Positions 1-6,177 of a stretch of DNA of 7,590 bases are shown here, piece by piece (within the stretch, counting starts at the first letter, position 1; each line of letters opens with the position of its first letter). This stretch comes from Limnochordia bacterium (lineage in GTDB: Bacteria; Bacillota; Limnochordia; Darwinibacteriales; DTU012), in NCBI GenBank assembly GCA_007116995.1, contig SKHL01000137.1, positions 1-7,590 of the forward strand, in the 5' to 3' direction. A program made the position numbers and the translations under genes. The notes under the pieces are model-generated. The model was not told the origin of the DNA. It searched no databases and was given only the letters and a program-made list of their open reading frames with translations.

Positions 1-985
1 AGCTGTTTCCGCTTGCCAGCAGGTTAAAGATTTGGACCAGTTACAAGAATTACGAGTGCAGTATCTAGGAAAAAAGGGAGAGTTGACTGCCCTATTACGC
101 GGAATGGGTCAATTACCACCAGAAGAACGACCTGTGGTTGGTCAGTTAGTGAATAAGCTAAGGGACGAACTAGAAGGGTTCTACCAGCAGCGTGAAGTTC
201 AGTTAGCGGAGACAGCGCAAGTGAGTGCCTTAGCGAAAGAATCAATTGACATCACCTTACCAGGTCGGAAACCTGCTGAGGGTACGTATCATCCGATAAC
301 TCTCGCGCTAGAAGAAATAAAGAGTATATTTATGACCATGGGGTACCAGGTAGTGGAAGGCCCAGAGATAGAAACAGACTATTACAACTTTGAGGCATTG
401 AATGTACCTAGTGACCATCCAGCGCGAGACATGCAAGATACATTTTATCTGACAGAACAACTATTGCTTCGTAGCCAGACGTCTCCTGTGCAGATTCGTA
501 CCATGGAGAAACAAGCACCACCAATACAAGTTATTGCGCCAGGTAAGGTATATCGGTCAGATGCGGATGTTACACATTCACCTATGTTTCATCAGGTAGA
601 GGGGTTGTTTGTTGACCGAGGAATTACACTAGCGGATCTAAAAGGGACGTTACAGTTATTTGCGGAAAGAATGTTTGGCAAAGGGACTAAGACTCGATTT
701 CGACCCAGTTATTTCCCGTTTACTGAACCGAGTGCAGAAGTGGATGTGTCCTGTATTATGTGTCAAGGCGTGGGTTGTCGAGTGTGTTCAGATACAGGAT
801 GGCTTGAAATTCTTGGCTCGGGTATGGTTGATCCAAGAGTATTGACAAAAGTAGGATATGATCCAAAAGAGGTAAGTGGTTTTGCTTTTGGTATGGGTAT
901 TGATCGAGTTGCCATGTTAAAATATGGAATTAATGATATTCGCTTGTTATTTGAAAATGATCTACGGTTCTTACGTCAATTCTAA
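1..985 (+). CDS. pheS: Phenylalanyl-tRNA synthetase alpha subunit, 5' end cut by window
   Basis: Catalytic subunit of the (alpha-beta)2 class II synthetase that charges tRNA-Phe with phenylalanine in the cytoplasm. The frame is open from base 2 with no stop before it. The TTG at 32 is internal: the codons before it read like the normal N-terminal coiled-coil arm (AVSACQQVKDLDQLQELR). Compared with the usual length of about 340 residues, some 15-20 residues are missing upstream. Visible landmarks are the coiled-coil arm with YLGKKGELTALLRGMG, the motif 2 region THSPMFHQVEGLFVD, FRPSYFPFTEPSAEVDV, and motif 3 GFAFGMGIDRVAMLKYG, ending in the typical ENDLRFLRQF. The Ala in GFAFGMG that sets the size of the amino acid pocket is present. 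A CxxC-x4-CxxC cluster (CIMCQGVGCRVC) follows the EVDV motif, as in other Firmicutes PheS. The active-site loop reads RSQTSPVQ, with Gln where many homologues have His, as I recall also for the E. coli enzyme. pheT follows 51 bases downstream, the standard pheST operon. Confidence 0.98.
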   Translation, partial: AVSACQQVKDLDQLQELRVQYLGKKGELTALLRGMGQLPPEERPVVGQLVNKLRDELEGFYQQREVQLAETAQVSALAKESIDITLPGRKPAEGTYHPITLALEEIKSIFMTMGYQVVEGPEIETDYYNFEALNVPSDHPARDMQDTFYLTEQLLLRSQTSPVQIRTMEKQAPPIQVIAPGKVYRSDADVTHSPMFHQVEGLFVDRGITLADLKGTLQLFAERMFGKGTKTRFRPSYFPFTEPSAEVDVSCIMCQGVGCRVCSDTGWLEILGSGMVDPRVLTKVGYDPKEVSGFAFGMGIDRVAMLKYGINDIRLLFENDLRFLRQF

Positions 986-1023
986 GGGCGAAGGGCAACA
1001 AGCGTAATTTTATGAGAATGGCT

Positions 1024-1030
1024 AGGAGGA
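1024..1030 (+). promoter_or_regulatory. Ribosome binding site for pheT
   Basis: AGGAGGA lies 6 bases before a TTG codon at 1037. This strong Shine-Dalgarno sequence supports the non-ATG start, and the protein from there begins with the family-typical MKVSYRWLQEFV. Confidence 0.85.
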
Positions 1031-1036
1031 GTAGAT

Positions 1037-3439
1037 TTGAAAGTATCGTACCGATGGTTACAAGAATTTGTTGAAATCCCCTGGAGTGCCCAGGAATTAG
1101 CTGATCGGTTAACTATGGCAGGTCTTGAGGTAGAAAGTGTGGAGAGTATCGCACCAGCCTTAGATCAAGTCGTTGTAGGGGAGATTGAGGAAATAACCGT
1201 ACATCCAAACGCAGATAGTTTGAATGTCTGTCAGATTTGTGTTGGCGAAGAACGTAAAACCATTGTTTGTGGGGCACCTAACGTAGCTGTCGGGATGAAG
1301 GTCCCGGTAGCCCTCGAAGGAGTTATTTTACCGAATGGTATGCAAATAAAGTCTGTTGATCTTAGAGGAGTAAAATCCTATGGGATGGCTTGTTCCGAGG
1401 TTGAGCTAGCTGTTGGAGATGACGCATCGGGGTTAATGGTGCTACCTTCAGAAAGCCCAGTTGGACACAGTGTATCTGCAGCACTGGGCTTAGATGATCT
1501 GGTTCTGGATGTATCCATCTATGCCAATCGACCTGATTGTATGAGTATGATTGGAATTGCAAGAGAAGTGGCTGCCCTGTTAGGTACAAGGATTACCTAT
1601 CCAAACGTGAATCTTGTGGAGTCCAACCTACCGATTGAGGAACTTGCGTCTATTACTGTGGAGGCACAAGAGAAGTGCCCGCGTTATAGTGCTCGTCTTC
1701 TGCAAAACATAGAAATCGGACCATCGCCTCAGTGGATTCAGCAGAAGTTACGCGCTGCGGGAATGCGACCCATTAACAATGTAGTGGACATTACAAATTT
1801 TGTAATGCTAGAAACAGGACAACCGTTACATGCATTTGATTATGATCAGTTAGCAGAGCATCGTATCGTGGTCCGCACAGCTTTAGATGGTGAGGAACTC
1901 ATTACACTAGATGGAGAGAAACGGTCTCTTACCAAGGATATGTTGATGATTTGCGATGCCAATCAATCTGCTTGTATCGCTGGTGTAATGGGTGGAGAAA
2001 ATAGCGAGGTAACAGAGTCCACCACTAGCATTTTGTTGGAGTCAGCGAATTTCGCTGCGGCAAATATTCGGCGTACATCACGTAGACTAGGGATCCTCTC
2101 CGAAGCAGCGGCCAGGTTTGAAAAAGGGATTGATCCACATGGAACACTACTAGCACTTAACAGAGCAGCAGACCTCCTTCACCGGTATGCAGCTGCACAA
2201 GTAGCCAAAGGAGTACTTGATGTTAATCATGTGACCAGCCATAAGCAGACAGTTGAGTTGAGTCCCAAACGAGTAAACCAATTGCTAGGCACTGATATAC
2301 CCGAGCAAGAGATGATTTCTATGCTAACCAGTCTTGAACTTGTGATTGATGACTCTAGTGCGCCATGGCAGGTTACAGTACCCTCCTTTCGCCAGGACAT
2401 TGAATTAGAGTGTGACTTAATTGAGGAAGTGGCTCGACTGTGGGGGTTTGACAACGTACCGGTCACATTACCTAGTGGGTTGACTAGCCAAGGTAGCACA
2501 AGTGTGACCCAGCGGAGATGCGATCTATTACGGACCACATTAGTGGGAGCCGGGTTATCTGAAGCCATAAACTACTCCTTTGTTCATCCAAAAAACATTG
2601 AACGAGTAGGGCTTAAGGATGTAGAACGATATTCAAGACAGATACCATTACAGCATCCACTAACAGAGGATTATTCGGTGATGCGTACTACGCTAATTCC
2701 TGGGCTGCTTGACTGTGCGTCTCGAAATCTTAGTCGTCAACAACAGCGGGTGAATTTATTTGAGCTTGGAGCTGTCTATATCCCTGAAAAGTTACCTTTG
2801 CAGGCTCAACCTCGAGAACAACGATATCTCAGTCTCCTTCTTACTGGTCCAAGACAGAAAAGTCACTGGGATGTCAAGGCAGAGAATTATGATTTTTATG
2901 ACTTGAAGGGCTATGTTGAATTAGTGCTTAGTCAGTTTTCTGGTGAGTTTGTCTGGGAGTGCGGGGAGTTTCCCGTCTTTCACCCTAACCGACAAGGACA
3001 GATTCGCCTAGGTAAGCAGGTAGTTGGTGGTTACGGTGAGATACATCCTCGCGTACAGAAGGAGTATCGCATTGTCGAGCGAGTATATGTAGCCGAGATT
3101 GATTTAGATACCTTATTGCAGTTCCCTAAAAAGACTTCATTGTTTATGGCGTTACCTAAGTTTCCAGCTGTAGATCGAGACATGGCCTTACTACTAGCAG
3201 ATGATGTTCAAGTTGCAGATGTTGTCAATACCCTGCAGTTAGCCGGAGGAGAGCTGTTGAAAAAGGTAGAGGTCTTTGATGTTTATCAGGGAGCCCAAGT
3301 CAGCCAAGGCATGAAGAGTGTTGCTTTTTCTTTTATCTTTCAAGGGAATCATACGCTCACCGATGAGGTAGTAAACCAGCAGATGAAGCTAATGTATCAG
3401 AGTGTGCAACAGAAATATAAAGCGGAGATTCGTAACTAG
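1037..3439 (+). CDS. pheT: Phenylalanyl-tRNA synthetase beta subunit
   Basis: Full-length 800-residue beta subunit, the normal bacterial size. It binds and positions tRNA-Phe and edits mischarged Tyr-tRNA-Phe. Domains in order: N-terminal MKVSYRWLQEFV; an EMAP/Myf-like tRNA-binding OB fold at about 40-150 (HPNADSLNVCQI, VCGAPNV, RGVKSYGMACSEVEL); VSIYANRPDCMSMIGIAREV at about 159-178; the B3/B4 editing domain at about 210-385 (NNVVDITNFVMLETGQPLHAFD, GVMGGENSEV); the B5 domain at about 405-480, with the metal-binding pattern FRQDIELECDLIEE, so Asp454, Asp460, Glu463 and Glu464 are all present; a catalytic-like core at about 490-690 (FELGAVY, FHPNRQGQI, YGEIHP); and a C-terminal ferredoxin-like anticodon-binding domain at about 706-799 (KFPAVDRDMALL to the end). 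The TTG start is fixed by the upstream AGGAGGA. No truncation or frameshift is visible. It is co-directional with pheS, 51 bases downstream, with no terminator between them, so the two are probably co-transcribed. Any T-box or similar control would lie upstream of the window. Confidence 0.98.
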   Translation: MKVSYRWLQEFVEIPWSAQELADRLTMAGLEVESVESIAPALDQVVVGEIEEITVHPNADSLNVCQICVGEERKTIVCGAPNVAVGMKVPVALEGVILPNGMQIKSVDLRGVKSYGMACSEVELAVGDDASGLMVLPSESPVGHSVSAALGLDDLVLDVSIYANRPDCMSMIGIAREVAALLGTRITYPNVNLVESNLPIEELASITVEAQEKCPRYSARLLQNIEIGPSPQWIQQKLRAAGMRPINNVVDITNFVMLETGQPLHAFDYDQLAEHRIVVRTALDGEELITLDGEKRSLTKDMLMICDANQSACIAGVMGGENSEVTESTTSILLESANFAAANIRRTSRRLGILSEAAARFEKGIDPHGTLLALNRAADLLHRYAAAQVAKGVLDVNHVTSHKQTVELSPKRVNQLLGTDIPEQEMISMLTSLELVIDDSSAPWQVTVPSFRQDIELECDLIEEVARLWGFDNVPVTLPSGLTSQGSTSVTQRRCDLLRTTLVGAGLSEAINYSFVHPKNIERVGLKDVERYSRQIPLQHPLTEDYSVMRTTLIPGLLDCASRNLSRQQQRVNLFELGAVYIPEKLPLQAQPREQRYLSLLLTGPRQKSHWDVKAENYDFYDLKGYVELVLSQFSGEFVWECGEFPVFHPNRQGQIRLGKQVVGGYGEIHPRVQKEYRIVERVYVAEIDLDTLLQFPKKTSLFMALPKFPAVDRDMALLLADDVQVADVVNTLQLAGGELLKKVEVFDVYQGAQVSQGMKSVAFSFIFQGNHTLTDEVVNQQMKLMYQSVQQKYKAEIRN

Positions 3440-3443
3440 AATT

Positions 3444-3472
3444 GCAGGAAATAGACTTTTTAGGGCGAACTA
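3444..3472 (+). promoter_or_regulatory. Candidate sigma-H promoter ahead of zapA
   Basis: In the 60-base pheT-zapA gap, GCAGGAAAT (3444-3452) matches the sigma-H -35 consensus RNAGGAWWW at every position. After 11 bases, GGCGAACTA (3464-3472) matches the -10 consensus RNNGAATWW with one mismatch, C for T at 3470. Spacing of 11-12 is the known range. Transcription would start near 3477-3482, giving a leader of roughly 20 bases with the zapA ribosome binding site in it. The consensus is that of the Bacillus stationary-phase/early sporulation sigma factor; its use here is inference. No convincing sigma-A promoter is visible in the gap. Confidence 0.45.
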
Positions 3473-3484
3473 GGTGTATATGAG

Positions 3485-3494
3485 AAGGGGTGAT
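3485..3494 (+). promoter_or_regulatory. Ribosome binding site deciding the zapA start
   Basis: AAGGGGTGAT (3485-3494) complements the 16S anti-Shine-Dalgarno end apart from one missing A. The core ends at 3490, leaving 9 bases to the TTG at 3500 but 15 to the ATG at 3506. This favours the TTG, though the G-run at 3495-3498 leaves the ATG possible. Confidence 0.6.
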
Positions 3495-3499
3495 GGGGT

Positions 3500-3772
3500 T
3501 TGGCTATGAATAAAGATGGTCAGGTAACGGTACGAGTGTGTATTGGTGGCGAAGAACATCCAATAAAAGGCGATGCTTCAGTAGAATATATTCGGAGTCT
3601 AGCTCATATTGTTGATACCCATATGAAGAGTATTCAAGAAGGTAATCCTAAACTCACTCGCCATCGAGTTGCTATTTTGACTGCTTTAAATCTAGCTGAT
3701 GAACTTGAGAAAGTTCGGGCAGAATATAAAGAGCTTCTTCAGATTATGGAGGAAGCCAACCAAGTGAGGTGA
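3500..3772 (+). CDS. zapA: Cell division protein ZapA-like
   Basis: A 90-residue protein from TTG 3500 (88 from ATG 3506). ZapA is a small cytoplasmic protein that binds FtsZ and promotes bundling of Z-ring filaments. The sequence shows the family pattern: an N-terminal beta-strand stretch (QVTVRVCIGGEEHPIKGDAS), then the helix containing EYIRSLAHIVDTHMKSI, the conserved stretch NPKLTRHRVAILTALNLADEL at about residues 50-70, and a C-terminal charged coiled-coil-forming helix (EKVRAEYKELLQIMEEAN). Length is typical for the Firmicutes form. A zapA directly after pheT is a recurrent arrangement in Firmicutes. The stop lies 4 bases before cvpA, whose ribosome binding site is inside the end of zapA, so the two are probably translationally coupled. 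A candidate sigma-H promoter lies upstream, which would suit a division protein needed when septum placement changes at sporulation (inference). Confidence 0.92.
   Translation: MAMNKDGQVTVRVCIGGEEHPIKGDASVEYIRSLAHIVDTHMKSIQEGNPKLTRHRVAILTALNLADELEKVRAEYKELLQIMEEANQVR
3767..3772 (+). promoter_or_regulatory. Ribosome binding site for cvpA inside the zapA stop region
   Basis: AGGTGA overlaps the zapA stop codon TGA (3770-3772). The AGG core is 7 bases from GTG 3777. The arrangement supports the GTG start and coupling of cvpA translation to zapA. Confidence 0.7.
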
Positions 3773-3776
3773 CAAC

Positions 3777-4370
3777 GTGACGGGTAAGTGGGTGGACTTA
3801 GTTGTAATGGCTTTTGTAGCGTTTAGCGTTATCCGAGGTTTCCGTCGCGGTTTCATTCGAGAAGTGTTTAGTTTAGTAGGTTCTCTAATAGCAGTAGTCT
3901 TAGCATTTCAGGGGTATCAGGAACTAGCTTATTATCTTATAGTTGCGTATCCCCTATTAGATTGGCAGGCACAATTATTAGCTTTTTTCGTTTTGGTGTT
4001 GGGTATCAGCATACTCGCAGTGTTTTTTGGGTTTTTATGGGCAAGAGCAATTCGGTTAACGCCGTTTGCTTTGTTGGATAACCTAGCAGGGGCCGGTTTC
4101 GGTGTAATCAAAGTGGGAGTAATCGTCGTAATTAGTGTGGTATTGCTCGGATCTTTAGGTGTTGCGCCTGTTGATCATGTCTTAGAAGAATCCATTACAG
4201 CCCATCAAGTAATCGTTGTCTGGCCCGTCATTCACCAGAAATTGGAGATCGTTTGGCCGATGGACTGGCCTAAACCGGGATGGCTATTTCCCAACAGCCA
4301 TCAGACGACGTATGAAAAGCATGTACGATATGCAGTTATTCTAAACCCCGCTTTACGTAGCGGGGTTTGA
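3777..4370 (+). CDS. cvpA: CvpA-family membrane protein
   Basis: A 197-residue protein of the CvpA/colicin V production family, small integral inner-membrane proteins. In enterobacteria the family is tied to colicin V export and envelope stress tolerance; its exact biochemical role is unsettled. Four hydrophobic segments are visible, at about residues 6-20, 28-46, 66-90 and 103-128. The family signature RGFRRGFIREVFSLVGSL lies between the first two, and LLDNLAGAGFGVIKVGVIVV covers the start of the fourth. GTG 3777 is chosen because of the AGGTGA overlapping the zapA stop. After the last membrane segment comes a roughly 65-residue tail rich in Trp and Pro (VVWPVIHQ, VWPMDWPKPGWLFP). The final eight codons and the stop coincide with a perfect 10-bp hairpin, so the last residues (NPALRSGV) are encoded by a probable terminator and may not be under protein-level selection. 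The family call is firm; the function is not. Confidence 0.88.
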   Translation: MTGKWVDLVVMAFVAFSVIRGFRRGFIREVFSLVGSLIAVVLAFQGYQELAYYLIVAYPLLDWQAQLLAFFVLVLGISILAVFFGFLWARAIRLTPFALLDNLAGAGFGVIKVGVIVVISVVLLGSLGVAPVDHVLEESITAHQVIVVWPVIHQKLEIVWPMDWPKPGWLFPNSHQTTYEKHVRYAVILNPALRSGV

Positions 4371-4380
4371 TCTGTTTTAA
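4343..4380 (+). terminator. Hairpin terminator or attenuator overlapping the cvpA 3' end
   Basis: AAACCCCGCT (4343-4352) and AGCGGGGTTT (4359-4368) form a perfect 10-bp inverted repeat around the loop TTACGT. It is followed by GATCTGTTTT, so the stretch from 4366 is T-rich but interrupted. The GC-rich stem and T-rich tail are typical of an intrinsic terminator. Unusually, the stem includes the last codons of cvpA and part of its TGA stop (4368-4370), so translating ribosomes should melt it. No promoter is apparent between it and polX at 4394, so it more likely attenuates than fully stops transcription. Confidence 0.65.
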
Positions 4381-4387
4381 GAGGAGG
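4381..4387 (+). promoter_or_regulatory. Ribosome binding site deciding the polX start
   Basis: GAGGAGG lies 6 bases before GTG 4394. An in-frame TTG at 4367 would add nine residues (MICFKRRDS) that do not fit the family, would lie inside the terminator hairpin, and has no Shine-Dalgarno sequence, so GTG 4394 is the start. Confidence 0.85.
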
Positions 4388-4393
4388 GATTCT

Positions 4394-6109
4394 GTGGAAA
4401 ATCTGTCTTTGGCCTACGTACTGCAGGAGATTGCTACGCTACTAGAATTTAAGGGTGAAAACATATTTAAGGTTCGGGCATATGAAAAGGCAGCTAAGAT
4501 TATCACGGAGTTACCAGAAAACATTGTTACTGTGACTAAGGAAGGACGCTTAGGGAAAATAACTGGGATCGGTAAAGCACTAGAGAGTAAAATAACTGAG
4601 TTTGTCACTACAGGATCCGTTGAGTATCTAGAGCAGTTACGGACGGATGTGCCTCCCGGATTGCTTGAACTGCTAGATATACCGGGTGTTGGTCCTAAGA
4701 TGATTCAAACATTTCATCAGCAGCTAGGAATAACGTCCCTTGACGAATTAGAAGCAGCCGCAAAGGCTAAAAAAATACGAGAACTAAAGGGGTTGGGTGC
4801 CAAAACGGAGTTGAGTATCGTACGCGATCTTGAACGAACTCGTTGTGGCAGTACTCGTGTATCGATCGGCGTCGTTTTACCTATTTCCCAGGAAGTCAAG
4901 GCCTATCTTCAGCAGATAATCGGAGTTGAGCAGGTGGAAATCGCTGGGAGCATCCGTCGTTTTCGTGAAGACACGAAGGATCTAGACCTGCTTGTTGCTA
5001 GTCACGATAGTGTCACCGTAATGGATACCTTTTGTACAATGCCCATAGTAGAAGAGATAAGCGTGCGAGGTGATACGAAAGCTAGCGTCGTATTAAAGAC
5101 AGGATTCTCTGCAGATCTACGCGTAGTTACACCAACGCAATTTCCTTGTGCACTCCATTACTTTACCGGATCAAAGAATCACAATATTCGTATGCGAAAA
5201 CGGGCACAGAAGCGTGGAATGAAGCTAAGTGAGTATGCATTGACCAACGAAAATGGCGAAGCCTTAGAGATTAACAGTGAAGCGGATCTCTTTTCTCTTT
5301 TGGGATTGAGTTATATCCCTCCAGAGTTGCGGGAAGATCGAGGTGAGTTCCAGGCTGCAGCCTCAAATACATTGCCAAGGTTAATATCCATGGATCAAAT
5401 CCGCTCAGATCTGCACATGCATACCGTGTATAGTGACGGAACTAATCGTATTTCAGAAATGGCTAAGGCTGCCCAGAAAAATGGATTAGCATATATTGGA
5501 ATCTGTGATCATTCCCGTACGTTAACGATTGCCAATGGAATGTCAGTAAAGCGATTAATGAAGCAACGTCACGAGATTAAGCAGGTCAGTCAAGACTTAG
5601 GATTTCCTATTATGTGCGGAGTCGAATGTGATATCTTAGCCGATGGGTCCCTGGATTATGACGATGCAGTATTGGCTGATTTAGATATAGTAGTGGCATC
5701 GATTCATAGTGGTTTTCGGCAAGAGGAGCATAAACTCACTCATCGAGTTATTCAGGCCATTAAGAATCCTCATGTGAGTATAATTGCCCATCCCACAGGA
5801 CGGATTATCGGTCACCGCCAGCCCTATGATATTGATCTTGATGCGGTAATACAGGCCGCTGCAGACTATGGGAAGATTTTAGAGATAAATGCTTCACCGG
5901 AGCGACTAGATCTAGCAGATCAATATGCAAGAGCGGCTAAGGATAAGGGGGTTAAGCTAGCAATAAACAGCGATGCCCATAGTGTAGAGCAACTAGATTA
6001 TATGCACTACGGTGTAGCGTACGCCAAACGAGCTTGGTTGGAGAGTTGCGATGTGGTTAACACCTGGACAATTCAGGAACTCCAGGATTATCTGGGGAAA
6101 TGCACCTAA
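4394..6109 (+). CDS. polX: DNA polymerase/3'-5' exonuclease PolX (PHP-fused family X polymerase)
   Basis: 571 residues from GTG 4394, almost exactly the length of Bacillus subtilis PolX. Family X polymerases fill short gaps in base-excision and end-joining repair; bacterial PolX adds a C-terminal PHP domain with metal-dependent 3'-5' exonuclease and AP-endonuclease activity. Domains: an N-terminal 8-kDa-like helical domain with LEFKGENIFKVRAYEKAA (about 1-85), helix-hairpin-helix DIPGVGPKMIQTF at 95-107, and a polymerase palm with AGSIRRFREDTKDLDLL, giving catalytic Asp196 and Asp198, with Asp241 (SADLRVV) as the third. TGSKNHNIRMRKRAQKRGMKLSEYAL (259-284) is the nucleotide-binding end. The PHP domain runs from about 336 with its metal ligands in place: His341 and His343 (DLHMHTVYSDG), Asp348, His373 (CDHS), Glu411 (GVECD), His438 (SIHSG), His466 (AHPTGR), and Asp527 and His529 (NSDAHS). 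All catalytic residues of both activities appear intact. It follows cvpA by 23 bases, across the hairpin. I see no own promoter, so it is probably expressed by read-through. Confidence 0.97.
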   Translation: MENLSLAYVLQEIATLLEFKGENIFKVRAYEKAAKIITELPENIVTVTKEGRLGKITGIGKALESKITEFVTTGSVEYLEQLRTDVPPGLLELLDIPGVGPKMIQTFHQQLGITSLDELEAAAKAKKIRELKGLGAKTELSIVRDLERTRCGSTRVSIGVVLPISQEVKAYLQQIIGVEQVEIAGSIRRFREDTKDLDLLVASHDSVTVMDTFCTMPIVEEISVRGDTKASVVLKTGFSADLRVVTPTQFPCALHYFTGSKNHNIRMRKRAQKRGMKLSEYALTNENGEALEINSEADLFSLLGLSYIPPELREDRGEFQAAASNTLPRLISMDQIRSDLHMHTVYSDGTNRISEMAKAAQKNGLAYIGICDHSRTLTIANGMSVKRLMKQRHEIKQVSQDLGFPIMCGVECDILADGSLDYDDAVLADLDIVVASIHSGFRQEEHKLTHRVIQAIKNPHVSIIAHPTGRIIGHRQPYDIDLDAVIQAAADYGKILEINASPERLDLADQYARAAKDKGVKLAINSDAHSVEQLDYMHYGVAYAKRAWLESCDVVNTWTIQELQDYLGKCT

Positions 6110-6117
6110 AGTTGCTT

Positions 6118-6146
6118 GAAGGAAGTAGTGGATGGAGGGTGAATAC
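6118..6146 (+). promoter_or_regulatory. Candidate sigma-H promoter ahead of the amidase gene
   Basis: GAAGGAAGT (6118-6126) matches the sigma-H -35 consensus RNAGGAWWW with one mismatch (G at 6125). After 11 bases, GGTGAATAC (6138-6146) matches RNNGAATWW except for the last position. GAAT itself is perfect and the spacing equals that of the element before zapA. The stretch is purine-rich, which makes a chance match to AGGA easier. Transcription would start near 6151-6156, just ahead of the ribosome binding site. Confidence 0.38.
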
Positions 6147-6167
6147 CTTACAGATAAAAGAGTAAGG
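6146..6167 (+). other. Small inverted repeat covering the amidase ribosome binding site
   Basis: CCTTAC (6146-6151) pairs with GTAAGG (6162-6167) over a 10-base A-rich loop. The right arm contains AAGG of the AAGGAGG ribosome binding site. A 6-bp stem is weak and could arise by chance. If real, it would hide the site in long read-through mRNA but not in a transcript starting after the left arm. Confidence 0.3.
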
Positions 6168-6170
6168 AGG
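6164..6170 (+). promoter_or_regulatory. Ribosome binding site for the amidase gene
   Basis: AAGGAGG lies 7 bases before GTG 6178. An in-frame TAA at 6163-6165 rules out any earlier start, so this GTG is the furthest upstream start available and is well supported. Confidence 0.85.
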
Positions 6171-6177
6171 AGCGCCC

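Noticed and set aside
32..34. The TTG at 32 as the start of pheS.
   Set aside because: The frame stays open to the window edge and the codons before it encode family-typical N-terminal helix residues. The true start lies upstream of the window.
745..795. The four-cysteine cluster in PheS as a sign of an inserted zinc-binding domain.
   Set aside because: The CxxC-x4-CxxC pattern at this place is normal in Firmicutes PheS.
986..1036. A sigma-H-like or other promoter in the pheS-pheT gap (AGGGCAA followed by GAAT at 1016-1019).
   Set aside because: The -35 match is poor and the distance to GAAT is about three bases too long, with no other promoter or terminator pattern. The two subunit genes are expected to be co-transcribed.
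2227..2568. A 113-codon open frame on the minus strand inside pheT.
   Set aside because: It lies wholly opposite well-conserved pheT B5 and core coding sequence, has no evident ribosome binding site and shows no recognisable domain. Antisense shadows of this size are common.
3452..3481. A sigma-A promoter before zapA (TAGACT with GTATAT, 18-base spacing).
   Set aside because: Both hexamers are weak matches. The sigma-H-like pair in the same gap fits its consensus much better.
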